From positions 62,001-126,000 of the forward strand of contig NZ_LNCI01000011.1 of assembly GCF_001509585.1 (NCBI RefSeq): a stretch of DNA of 64,000 bases, in the 5' to 3' direction. Source of the DNA: Tropicimonas marinistellae. Its GTDB lineage: Bacteria > Pseudomonadota > Alphaproteobacteria > Rhodobacterales > Rhodobacteraceae. Positions 35,613-44,147 of this stretch are shown piece by piece (the first letter of the stretch is position 1; each line of letters begins with the position of its first letter). Both the position numbers and the translations under genes were made by a program. The notes under the pieces are model-generated. The model did not search any database, was not told the DNA's origin, and saw only the letters and a program-made list of their open reading frames with translations.

Positions 35613-36893
35613 CTAGCGCGACGGTTTCATCGGCACCGGCAGCCTCGCGGCCGGATAGGTCGCAGTCGCCGCAAATCGTTCGGTAGGGTCCTGCGGCGCC
35701 GCTCGCGCAGCGTTCCGGGTCCGTTTGCGGCCGGAAATGTCCGCCAGTCGCGCGATCCCGAACAAGGCCCCTACTCCGAGCGGCGGCAGCACCCAGTCCA
35801 ACCACTCCGCCTGTGGAAGGGCAATCATCGTGGCCTGGAACAGCAGCGAAAAGATCGTGCCTACTGCGAATATCAAAAGCCCGTGCTGACCCAGCAGACG
35901 CACGGGCGCCGCGAACGGATGTGCCGAGGCACGGCTGACAACGGCCATCTGTGAGAGCAAGTAAGCCAGCGCCAAGATGTGCAGGAACCGCGGCGCAGCG
36001 AGGTAGGTCTTGTCATGCGAGGTAAAGATGAACGGCACGCCTGCCTTGGCCAGCCGGTGCATCTGGATATTGAAGAAGTCTTCCATGCCCGGCACGTATT
36101 TCCAGACCAGCACGAAAACGAGAAAGGCGGCTGACAGGCCAAAGAGCACGCGCGACTGCGGGAAGAAGTGCTTGCCCTGCCGCTGTGTGATGCCGACCAG
36201 CAGACCGATGACGAAGATCGCCTGCCAGGCGAACGGGTTAAAGAACCACCCGCCTTCGTTGGGGTAATTCGGCAGGTTCAGCCGGAAGAGGCCGGTCACG
36301 AGCCAGAGCCCGAGCGAGCCGAAGAAAAGTGCACGCGGCCACCGGAGCCCAACGAGTATGGCGACCGGAGCGCAGACAAGCAGGACCGAGTACGCCGGCA
36401 AAATGTTCACGTATCCGAACTGATGGGTCAGGATGGGCAGGCCGATCAGCCCTTCGGTCGGGTTGTGAAATACTTGCCGCATGTTGTTCTGCGTCAAGAG
36501 TTCGGGCAGGCCGGAAAACTTGTACGCAACCGCAAATATCGCGAGCGCGACAGCCGACAGAACCATCTGCACGATGTAGAGGCTCCAGGCGCGTTTCCAC
36601 AGCGGTGCCACAGCATGCCAAAGCCCGTTGCGGGCACGCTCCGCAGGGAAGAACCGAGCCGTGTAGGCCAGGCCGGCCGCGATCCCGGACATAAGGAAGA
36701 ACGCCTCGGCGGCATCGGCGAAACCGAGGTTGCGGATCGTCAGGTACTCGTACGGGTTTCCCGGCACATGGTTGATGAAGATCATCACCAGCGCGAGTCC
36801 GCGAAAGGCATCGATCCGCGGGTCACGCGCTCGCCGCGGCGGCGCGGAGGCGCCGCCCCGCAGTGGAAATGTCTCTGTCCTATGCCGGAACAT
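35613..36893 (-). CDS. opgC: OpgC protein (succinyl modification of osmoregulated periplasmic glucans)
   Basis: A 426-residue inner-membrane protein with about ten membrane segments, of the OpgC_C family (RDPRIDAFRGLALVMIFINHVPGN is the family opening; GFADAAEAFFLMSGIAAGLAY follows). OpgC proteins transfer succinyl groups to periplasmic glucans; in R. sphaeroides opgC lies in an operon with opgGIH. The ATG at 36893 overlaps opgH by 14 bases with GGGAG 7 bases before it. Last gene of the operon; the C-terminus is basic and proline-rich. Confidence 0.88.
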   Translation of the reverse strand: MFRHRTETFPLRGGASAPPRRARDPRIDAFRGLALVMIFINHVPGNPYEYLTIRNLGFADAAEAFFLMSGIAAGLAYTARFFPAERARNGLWHAVAPLWKRAWSLYIVQMVLSAVALAIFAVAYKFSGLPELLTQNNMRQVFHNPTEGLIGLPILTHQFGYVNILPAYSVLLVCAPVAILVGLRWPRALFFGSLGLWLVTGLFRLNLPNYPNEGGWFFNPFAWQAIFVIGLLVGITQRQGKHFFPQSRVLFGLSAAFLVFVLVWKYVPGMEDFFNIQMHRLAKAGVPFIFTSHDKTYLAAPRFLHILALAYLLSQMAVVSRASAHPFAAPVRLLGQHGLLIFAVGTIFSLLFQATMIALPQAEWLDWVLPPLGVGALFGIARLADISGRKRTRNAARAAPQDPTERFAATATYPAARLPVPMKPSR

Positions 36894-38688
36894 GGGCGTC
36901 TCCCGCCCCTTGGCGACCCGCACCGGCAGTCGCGTCCTCGTCCGGATCGCACCAGGTTACGCTCCAGCGGGATTCGACGTCGTGGTAGGTCGCGATCACC
37001 GGCGAAAGCGACCCTTCTTCGGGTACGACAAAGAGCGCGTGGGTGAGCGGGCGCGAGGTCCAGGAAATGAGCAGCGGAGCGATGAGCATGGGCAGCCCGA
37101 CCGGCAGCAGCCAGATCGTGAGATCGGGCGCAATCCACTCAACGGCAGCCATGGCGGTCGCGCCAATCAGCGTGATCCAGCGGCCCGCACGCCACCCGTC
37201 GGCCAGGGTCAGCAGCCCCTCGCCGCGTTGGTTGGCCGGCCAGCCGCCATCCTGCCCGGACAACACCTGAAGCACAGCCCGGCTGTGGTAGAGTAGCATG
37301 AGCGGTGCGAGGAGCGTCGTCAGGAATATCTCCGCCATAACCGAGAACACAGCCCGGGTTGCACCGCCGAAACCGGCAACCCGCCGCGACCAGATCGCCC
37401 CGGTCAGGATCGTCAATTTCGGGATCACCAGCAAACCGACGACACCGAAGGCAAGCATCGTGATTTCGCGCGTGCTGGTGTTCGGGAACACCGGGAAGAG
37501 CTGGTGCGGCTCCGGGAAGTAATCGGGCGGAGGTGCGGTCACGGTCCCAATGAAGGAGGCAATGAGAAAGGCCGCCCAAAGCAGCGAGACGACGTATGCG
37601 GTGATGTTCTGCAGAAAAACGAAACGGCTCCAAACCGTCAGCCCCGGCGCCAGCAAAAGGCGGGCGTGCTGCAGGTTGCCCTGGCACCAGCGCCGATCCC
37701 GGCGGGCGAAGGACAGCACGTTCTCCGGCCCCTCCTCGAAGGACCCCGCAATCGTCTGATCCACTTCGACCTTCCAACCAGCGCGCGCCAGCAAAGCTGC
37801 CTCCACGTAGTCGTGGCTCAGGATATGCCCACCAAACGGCGGCCGACCCGAGAGTTCGGGCAGGCCGCAACTTTCCGCGAACGCCCGAACGCGAACGATT
37901 GCGTTGTGCCCCCAGAACGGTCCGGTCGCGCCTTGCATCCGTGCCAAGCCGCGCGTAAAAATGGGCCCGTGGAAACTGGCCGCGAATTGCAATGCACGGC
38001 CAAAGAAAGAATGCGCCCCCACGATCTTTGGCAAGGTTTGCAGCAATCCCAACTCGGGGTCTGCCTGCATGCGTGCGATCATCTGACGGATCGCCGTACC
38101 CTCCATCAGGCTGTCGGCGTCGAGAATGACGGCGAGATCGTAGGCACTGCCCGAGGTTCGGACGAAATCCTCGATGTTCCCTGCCTTGCGCCCTGTGTTC
38201 TGACTGCGGCGGCGATAGAAGATGCGCCCCTCGCCGTCCGTTTCGCGCAGCAGTCGCGCAAAGGCGAACCGTTCACGTTGCGCCGATGCCGTGTCGCGCG
38301 TATCGGACAAGACAGCGATATCCGCCGCGACACCGGCTTCTGTGACCGATCGATCGATTGCCGCAATCCGGGCGAATGTTGTTAGCGGATCTTCATTACA
38401 GATCGGGACGAGGATCACTGTGCGCGGCTGCGGTATAGCCAGATCTGGCTGCACCTTCTGCCTTTCGCGACCAGGCGCTCCGATCAAGGCCAAGGACGCC
38501 CCCCAGGCCAGCCAGGCCGTGGTGAGAAAGATCAATCCCGAGCGGACGGCGTCCCAGATTCCAAACCCGTCGCGCGCCGCCGCTTCGGCCATCAGGATCG
38601 AGGCCGTCACGGCGGCGATCAGCGCGAAGGTCAGCGCAAGAGCACGGCAGAGACGCGTCACGGCGTCAGGCGCGAGGTTAGAATTCAT
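36880..38688 (-). CDS. opgH: Osmoregulated periplasmic glucan glucosyltransferase OpgH (MdoH)
   Basis: A 602-residue inner-membrane glycosyltransferase of family GT2 that polymerises glucose from UDP-glucose into the beta-1,2-linked glucan backbone. First membrane segments at about 13-60; the catalytic domain opens ILVPICNEDP, with a DADS metal motif near residue 188 and RRDRRWCQGNLQH (the QxxRW-type motif) near 333; several membrane segments follow. It is shorter at the N-terminus than the E. coli protein, which has a longer cytoplasmic extension. The small opgI frame lies just upstream, in the position of that extension. Ribosome site weak. Confidence 0.92.
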   Translation of the reverse strand: MNSNLAPDAVTRLCRALALTFALIAAVTASILMAEAAARDGFGIWDAVRSGLIFLTTAWLAWGASLALIGAPGRERQKVQPDLAIPQPRTVILVPICNEDPLTTFARIAAIDRSVTEAGVAADIAVLSDTRDTASAQRERFAFARLLRETDGEGRIFYRRRSQNTGRKAGNIEDFVRTSGSAYDLAVILDADSLMEGTAIRQMIARMQADPELGLLQTLPKIVGAHSFFGRALQFAASFHGPIFTRGLARMQGATGPFWGHNAIVRVRAFAESCGLPELSGRPPFGGHILSHDYVEAALLARAGWKVEVDQTIAGSFEEGPENVLSFARRDRRWCQGNLQHARLLLAPGLTVWSRFVFLQNITAYVVSLLWAAFLIASFIGTVTAPPPDYFPEPHQLFPVFPNTSTREITMLAFGVVGLLVIPKLTILTGAIWSRRVAGFGGATRAVFSVMAEIFLTTLLAPLMLLYHSRAVLQVLSGQDGGWPANQRGEGLLTLADGWRAGRWITLIGATAMAAVEWIAPDLTIWLLPVGLPMLIAPLLISWTSRPLTHALFVVPEEGSLSPVIATYHDVESRWSVTWCDPDEDATAGAGRQGAGDAHVPA

Positions 38689-38711
38689 AACTTTGATCCA
38701 GTGCGAAGACG

Positions 38712-38897
38712 CTACGCCTTACGGCGCGATAGCAGGAGCCGACCGAGTCCGGCCAGTTCCAGCCAGCTTGCCGGCCGCTCCAACGCCTGCTTCGGCATCG
38801 CAAGCGGCGCTGCCGGGGGAGCCCAGTGCTGGGGCGCCTCCGTCGAGAGAGCTTTCGGGCGAACGTCGTATTCAATCGAATTTACGCGTTGATCCAT
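38712..38897 (-). CDS. opgI: Small protein between opgG and opgH, probable OpgI
   Basis: A 61-residue protein (MDQRVNSIEYDVRPKAL at the start; HWAPPAAPLAMPKQALERPA in the middle; ending in a basic LSRRKA). It overlaps the end of opgG by 16 bases and ends 23 bases before opgH, an arrangement typical of translational coupling. In Rhodobacter sphaeroides a small gene opgI of unknown function lies at this position in opgGIH; the assignment rests on that gene order and on the clean reading frame, not on a sequence comparison. No signal peptide or membrane segment, so cytoplasmic. It could be a detached form of the OpgH N-terminal extension (speculation). Confidence 0.65.
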   Translation of the reverse strand: MDQRVNSIEYDVRPKALSTEAPQHWAPPAAPLAMPKQALERPASWLELAGLGRLLLSRRKA

Positions 38898-40483
38898 TGG
38901 GAAACCCATGTTTCGGTCAATGTTCGGTCGTAACCGGAAATCCCTGCCTTCAATTCGACGACTGCGCCGGGTTGTCCCCGAACTTCCAGAACCAGTCGCC
39001 ACTCATCCTTGCCGTCCACAGGGCTGAGGACGGATTCGACAATTTCCCCGTTGATCGCGGTTGCGACTGGCTCCAGCTCGGCATTGCCGGGAAGTCGCCC
39101 GAGCAATCCGCCGGCGAAGTCGATCACGAACTTCCGCGTGCCGGTCTCTCCCTCCACACCTGCAACGCCACCCTTGCCGGTGCGCGTGCGCAGCACCCGG
39201 GCCAGTTCGCTAGGTGCGGCGCCCGGCGGCGTCATGCCCCAATGCAGACGGTAGGAGAACTCCAGCGAGTCGCCGGCGCGCGTCTTCCCCTCGGGCACCC
39301 AATAGGCGACGATATTGTCGTGCACCTCCAGATCCGAGGGGATCTCCATGAGCCGGACCGAGCCCTTGCCCCAATCGCCGATGGGCTCGACCATAAGCGA
39401 CGGCCGACGCCCATAATGCGCCTGGGCGTCCAGGTAGTGTTCGAACGAGCGGCTGCGCTGCACGAGACCGAAAGACTTCGGGTTCATCGCGCCAAAGTAG
39501 GAACTCGCCAGTTCCGGCGGGTTGTTGAGCGGTCGGAAAAACGTTTCACCGGCGCCGGAGTTGACCACCAATGCCTCGCTATCGTGTACGGCGGCGCGGT
39601 AGTCATCGAACGCCCCCATGTCGGCTCCGCTGAAGAGGAACATCGAGGTGAGTGGCGCCACGCCGATCTGTTTGATATCCTTGCGAAGGAAGAGACGTGC
39701 AGTGACCTCCATCGACGTTGCGTCGCCGGGCGTGATCACGAAGCGGTACGCACCTGTGACGGACGGGCTGTCGAGCGCCGCGAAAAGCGTCACGGATCGG
39801 TCGCCTGCCATTGGGCGACGCACCCAAACCTCTGAAAAGCGCGGGAATTCCTCACCCTCTGGCATGCCGGTATTCACCGCAAGCCCGCGCGCACTCAGCC
39901 CATACGAGTTGTTTCGCCCGAGCGCACGGAAATAGCTCGCCCCCTGAAAGACGACGAGTTCGTCGAAAATGTCGGCGCGGTTGAGTGGCGTATGCAACCG
40001 AAAGCCCGCGACCCCCGGCATGTCTGCGTTTTCCGGCACGGACTCGGCAAGTAGCTCGTCATCATACTCGAAATCCGCCGTCGTGAAGGTCATCGGCCGG
40101 GCTTGGTCGCCCTCGACTTCATAGATCTTCACCGGTTCCTTGAAGAGCCACCCCGGGTGAAAAGCGTGCAGCCGGAAGGCAACGTCCTGCTCCTGCCAGC
40201 GGGCTTTTTCAGGACGAAAGCGAATGCGCTGGTAGGCATCGTAGTCCAGCTCTGCCAGAAAGCCGTGCAGCTGTTCCGGCGCGGAAAAAGCCTCACTTGC
40301 CGCGTTTTGCATTCGCGCGGTCAACCAGTCGAATGAAAACGTCTCTTGCATCGCCGGGGCGGCATCCTGCGCCCATACCACCGCGGGCGCCCCCACGAGG
40401 GCGGCGGCCGTGGCGAGGAACTCGCGCCTATCCCAATATGTCGGTGACGTCGCCTTGCGGCCGAGCGTGTTCGAATTCGTCAA
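38882..40483 (-). CDS. opgG: Glucan biosynthesis protein OpgG (MdoG)
   Basis: A 533-residue periplasmic protein needed for periplasmic glucan formation; OpgG/OpgD proteins are now assigned to glycoside hydrolase family 186. The N-terminus is a twin-arginine signal (RR at 19-20, REFLATAAALVGAPAVVWA, cleavage near residue 38), so it is exported folded. Conserved segments include ELDYDAYQRIRFRPEKARW and the region around FQGASYFRALGRNNSYGLSARGL. The only start that keeps the Tat signal is TTG at 40483, with GGGGGA about 8 bases before it. First gene of the opgGIHC operon. Confidence 0.93.
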   Translation of the reverse strand: MTNSNTLGRKATSPTYWDRREFLATAAALVGAPAVVWAQDAAPAMQETFSFDWLTARMQNAASEAFSAPEQLHGFLAELDYDAYQRIRFRPEKARWQEQDVAFRLHAFHPGWLFKEPVKIYEVEGDQARPMTFTTADFEYDDELLAESVPENADMPGVAGFRLHTPLNRADIFDELVVFQGASYFRALGRNNSYGLSARGLAVNTGMPEGEEFPRFSEVWVRRPMAGDRSVTLFAALDSPSVTGAYRFVITPGDATSMEVTARLFLRKDIKQIGVAPLTSMFLFSGADMGAFDDYRAAVHDSEALVVNSGAGETFFRPLNNPPELASSYFGAMNPKSFGLVQRSRSFEHYLDAQAHYGRRPSLMVEPIGDWGKGSVRLMEIPSDLEVHDNIVAYWVPEGKTRAGDSLEFSYRLHWGMTPPGAAPSELARVLRTRTGKGGVAGVEGETGTRKFVIDFAGGLLGRLPGNAELEPVATAINGEIVESVLSPVDGKDEWRLVLEVRGQPGAVVELKAGISGYDRTLTETWVSQWINA

Positions 40484-40858
40484 GTAAATGTCCCCCAGAA
40501 CGGCACAATTCTACCGCATCGCATGACAATATCTAATCCATTCTGCAACGCAGCATATAAACCGAATCACTCTCTCGGCAAGTTTTTGCGATGCAGCGGG
40601 GAATTTCGCCGATTGTGCGCTTAACGCCACAATCCTTGTGCACAACATGTAAGCAGCTCACGCTAAGGTTATGGAATAGCGCGTCGATTCGCGGCTGTGT
40701 GTCTGTACACTTAGCGATGTGTTTATCGCACTCGATTCGCTACCAATTCACCCGGGAGGTGTACCTGCCCGGGGCAGGGAATTTGTGTGATACCGCATGG
40801 ATCGGGCGCCGCGCTCGGGAGCCTTTGCGGCAATATACGTCGGCACCGCGAGGGAAAC
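40484..40858. other. Divergent intergenic region upstream of opgG and the alpha/beta hydrolase
   Basis: About 375 bases between two divergent units, relatively AT-rich, and the place for the promoter of the osmoregulated glucan operon. An imperfect inverted repeat around CACCCGGGAGG and CCTGCCCGGGG (about 40749-40777) lies about 80-110 bases before the hydrolase start. No gene recognised. Confidence 0.35.
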
Positions 40859-41608
40859 ATGGCGCAAGCTGCGCGAATCTGGACGAGAGACGCTCAGCAG
40901 TTCATTGCCCCGTCATCAGAGGGGCCGATTCCGGTTATCATGGCGTGCGACGTGGCGGATCCGACCGGAACTGTCCTCCTTGTCCATGGCCGCAACGGCG
41001 CTCCCCACCAACCACATATCGCCGAGATCGCGGCCTCCTATCTCGCGCGCGGATGGCGGGTCGTGGCTCCCGAGCTTCCGCATTCCGCCGCCTTACCCGA
41101 TTCCGGCCCGCCTGATCGGGTCACCTTCACAGGCCATTGCCACGCTGCCGCCGCCGCATTCGCCTGGGCGACGGAACACTGGCCCGAACCAAAGCATGCG
41201 CTCGCGGGCCACAGTATCGGCGCTTTCGCCGTCGCGCATCTGGGCGCAGACAACGACCGTCTGCATCATATCCTCGCCGTCTCACCAGCGCTGTCTGGCC
41301 GCGCTCTTCTGACGGCACGGGAGGCCATGGGCCCGGACGCCGTGGCCGAAGTTGAGCGCGAGGCACCACTCTTCCGTGCCGAGATGGAGACGGAAGATGC
41401 TGCGCCGGCACTCGCGCGAACACGAGTGCCGCTTGCTGTTGTCACCGGTGCCGAAGACGGGCTGGTGCCATTGAAGCACGCCCGCGCCTATTTCGCCGCT
41501 GCCGGAAACGCGAGGTTCTTCGGTGCCGTGCCCGGCGAGCACCATTGCCCGGCCGGCCCAGCCTGTGGCGCGATGCTGTCCGCAGCGCTCGACGCGGTCG
41601 AAGCATAG
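40859..41608 (+). CDS. Alpha/beta hydrolase
   Basis: A 249-residue soluble hydrolase. The nucleophile motif is GHSIG at 117-121 (Ser119); an Asp (AEDGLVP, near 205) and a His (GEHHCP, near 230) complete a plausible triad. The oxyanion segment LLVHGRNG is at 40-46. No signal peptide. The ATG at 40859 is chosen (GAGGGAAA just before it); the frame continues upstream without protein-like content. It is 2 bases from the GH15 gene, so the two are translated together; a carbohydrate-ester role is possible but not shown. Confidence 0.82.
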   Translation: MAQAARIWTRDAQQFIAPSSEGPIPVIMACDVADPTGTVLLVHGRNGAPHQPHIAEIAASYLARGWRVVAPELPHSAALPDSGPPDRVTFTGHCHAAAAAFAWATEHWPEPKHALAGHSIGAFAVAHLGADNDRLHHILAVSPALSGRALLTAREAMGPDAVAEVEREAPLFRAEMETEDAAPALARTRVPLAVVTGAEDGLVPLKHARAYFAAAGNARFFGAVPGEHHCPAGPACGAMLSAALDAVEA

Positions 41609-41610
41609 GA

Positions 41611-42915
41611 ATGGATACGCCCTCGCCCGACTGGATAGATGCGCAACGAAAGGCCTCGGCGGACGCCATGCGGGCGGCGACATCTGCAACCGAATTGACC
41701 CGTCACCGACCTGGCTTTGGCTGGACGGTTCGACCTGCCCCCGGGTCGATCCTTGCCTCGACCCGAGTGGCAAACTGGGATCCGGAACCGGACTACTTTC
41801 ACCACTGGATCCGCGACTCGGCCATCGTGCTCCGTGCGGTCCCCCTGGCAATCCTGGCTGATCCGGGCGCGCGGTCATTCTGGCTTCAGGCCTGTCGTGA
41901 TTTCATCCTGTTTTCGCTTCATATCTCCGATCCCGCCCGCCGCGTACCTCCATCAAACCCGCTCAGGAACAGCACACGCGGGAGTCACTTGAAGTTTTTA
42001 CGCCCGGATTTCGAGTTTGCTGCGCTGACAGGTGACGCCTGGCTGGAGGAGCCGCGTGTCGCGCCCGACGGAACGCCCGATCCTGAACAATGGGGGCGGC
42101 CGCAGGACGACGGCCCTGCACTGCGGGCATCGGCGATGATGGCGTTGCTCGATGCCCTACCCGAGCTTGGCTCGCCGGAGGCCGAGGCGCTGATCGACCG
42201 CGATCTCGCACATTCTGCACGTATCGGCGGCAGGCCCTGCATCGGCCCATGGGAAGAATGGCCGCCGCGTCGAACGAGCTTCACGCTTCTGGCGCAATGG
42301 GACGCACTGGACCGAGGCGCGACGCGAGCCGCGCGCCGCAACACATCCCATTCCTACTTCCGGGGCGCGGCGGATCGGGTTGCGGCCCTCATTCAACAGA
42401 CGCGAACTGCACAGGGTGGCTGGCTGGAAAGCCTCGAAGCTCCCGACGACCGGTTTGACAGTGCCACCGTTCTGGCAATCCTGCATGCCGGACGACACGA
42501 CGGATCCTTCGCACTTACGTCATCGGACACACGCGCCACTGTTTCGCATTTGGAAACGATCTTCGCAAACCTCTACCCGATCAACAACGGCCGCGACGTA
42601 CCCGCAATTGGCCGTTGGGCGGAGGACGTCTATTTCGACGGCAACCCTTGGTATCCGACGACTCTGGGCTTCGCCGATCTGCACTACCGGATCGCCGCCT
42701 TGACGACCGACCGGGCAGCCTTCGCGAAAGCCGAGGCCTGGATGGCATTGATCGAAGAGGTCGCCCCGGCCCCTGCCGGAGCGCTGCCCGAGCAGTTCGA
42801 CCGAAACACCGGCGTGCCGGTCTCCAACCTTGACCTCACATGGTCGGCGGCCGCGTTCCTGGAAGCGGCAGCATCGCGGGACACGGCGCTTCAGGCGATG
42901 GCTGGTTCGATGTAG
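41611..42915 (+). CDS. Glycoside hydrolase family 15 protein (glucoamylase-like)
   Basis: A 434-residue protein with the (alpha/alpha)6 fold features of GH15: an early W..RD segment (YFHHWIRDSAIVLRAVPLAI), GPWEEWPP as the likely acid-Glu region, and near the end LPEQFDRNTGVPVSNLDLTWSAA, the usual position of the catalytic base (EQ..D). It would release glucose from the non-reducing end of an alpha-glucan, trehalose or similar. No signal peptide, so cytoplasmic. Starts 2 bases after the hydrolase gene; its last 25 bases overlap the tail of the convergent gene. Confidence 0.87.
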   Translation: MDTPSPDWIDAQRKASADAMRAATSATELTRHRPGFGWTVRPAPGSILASTRVANWDPEPDYFHHWIRDSAIVLRAVPLAILADPGARSFWLQACRDFILFSLHISDPARRVPPSNPLRNSTRGSHLKFLRPDFEFAALTGDAWLEEPRVAPDGTPDPEQWGRPQDDGPALRASAMMALLDALPELGSPEAEALIDRDLAHSARIGGRPCIGPWEEWPPRRTSFTLLAQWDALDRGATRAARRNTSHSYFRGAADRVAALIQQTRTAQGGWLESLEAPDDRFDSATVLAILHAGRHDGSFALTSSDTRATVSHLETIFANLYPINNGRDVPAIGRWAEDVYFDGNPWYPTTLGFADLHYRIAALTTDRAAFAKAEAWMALIEEVAPAPAGALPEQFDRNTGVPVSNLDLTWSAAAFLEAAASRDTALQAMAGSM

Positions 42916-44147
42916 GGCGCCGTGAAGGATAGCGCGCGCAGTCCGCGTTGCACCTCGGGGCGACGGGAGACAAGCCGCCAAAGCAAACCAGAACGGTAGT
43001 TTTCCAGCGAAACAACGATGGGCGCCTGGTCGATGGCGAGCTGCGCGCCGGCGACCCAGTCCTGATCCTCGCAGAAGGCGTCGGCGAACCCCGCCTCTCC
43101 CCAGATCCGGTCGCCAAGATCGTCGTGCAGATGTCGGAGCACCGCCATCGCCTTGTCCGGCACGAAGGGAAACGAGCCGAGCGCGGCTGTCGGGGTGATG
43201 ACACCCGTATCCTCAGTGGGCGAGTGGGCGACGTAGCCGGACGGATCGTCGCTTGCGGACAGCCCCCAGCAGTCCGGCCCGTATCCGCCCCATCCATGTG
43301 GATTGCGAAGGCAGTGGTGGCGGTTGATCATCGCGTGCGCACGAGCTTGCTGGCCATAGTCCGCGTAGCGATCGCGCAAACCTCGTGGGTCTATCCCGAG
43401 AAACGGGTATTGCGACAGGAACAGCGGCCCGCCCCAGTCCGGCCCGAGCGGCAGGGTGATTCCGCCATAGCTGCGCCCGTTGCGGAACGCCGGAGCGGCT
43501 GCCCAGCTTCCGTGATAGGAAGATGCGGGTATCGCATGCGTGCGAGAGCCCGCGCCGAAAACGAAAACTAGGAATCCCTCGTTCCAGCCGCGGATCGGAA
43601 GCGCATCGGGCGCCCACGGCCTGCTCGGCTGTCGATGCCACATCACCGCGCCGTCGTCACGCAGATGCGCGCACCAGTTCACATCATCGAACAGCGCCTC
43701 GATCCGGGCGCCGAGCATCGGTTCTTCCTCGAAATAGGCCGCAGCACCAAGCAGGCCAAGCATCAGCAACGACGTCTCCACCAGGTCACCGCCGTCATCG
43801 CCCGGCATGAATGGTTGAACACGCCCGGTCGTGCCGTTCAGGAAATGCGGGAAAACGCCAGCGAACTTGTCCGCGCGTTCGAGGAAACCGACAATTCGCT
43901 CCACACGGTCGAGTATCTGCCGCCGGGACCGCCAACCGCGTTCTGCGGCAACGATCTGCGCCAACACGCCGAAGCCGGTGCCCCCGGTACAGACGGTTTC
44001 CTCAACGTCGTAACCAAACGCACCTGCGCTGCGTTCGCGCGCCATTCCACTGACCGGATGGCTCCAGTCGAGGAAATAGTGGGCGGTGGCCTGTGCGACA
44101 CGGTCCCGAAGCGAGGCATCATCGAGCCCGCGGATCAAGTTTGCCAT
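42891..44147 (-). CDS. Glucoamylase-like protein of the GH144 family (probable endo-beta-1,2-glucanase)
   Basis: A 418-residue protein of the Glycoamylase domain (PF10091), the domain now grouped as GH144, whose characterised member is an endo-beta-1,2-glucanase. Conserved segments: YFLDWSHPVSGMARERS near the start, VCTGGTGFGVLAQIVAAERG, DGGDLVETSLLMLGLL and GWNEGFLVFVFGAGS. No export signal, so probably cytoplasmic. The ATG at 44147 is chosen (GGAG 5 bases before); it overlaps the GH3 gene by 13 bases. Beside a GH3 enzyme and the periplasmic glucan genes it fits turnover of beta-1,2-glucan; the activity is inferred from family and context. Confidence 0.85.
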   Translation of the reverse strand: MANLIRGLDDASLRDRVAQATAHYFLDWSHPVSGMARERSAGAFGYDVEETVCTGGTGFGVLAQIVAAERGWRSRRQILDRVERIVGFLERADKFAGVFPHFLNGTTGRVQPFMPGDDGGDLVETSLLMLGLLGAAAYFEEEPMLGARIEALFDDVNWCAHLRDDGAVMWHRQPSRPWAPDALPIRGWNEGFLVFVFGAGSRTHAIPASSYHGSWAAAPAFRNGRSYGGITLPLGPDWGGPLFLSQYPFLGIDPRGLRDRYADYGQQARAHAMINRHHCLRNPHGWGGYGPDCWGLSASDDPSGYVAHSPTEDTGVITPTAALGSFPFVPDKAMAVLRHLHDDLGDRIWGEAGFADAFCEDQDWVAGAQLAIDQAPIVVSLENYRSGLLWRLVSRRPEVQRGLRALSFTAPYIEPAIA

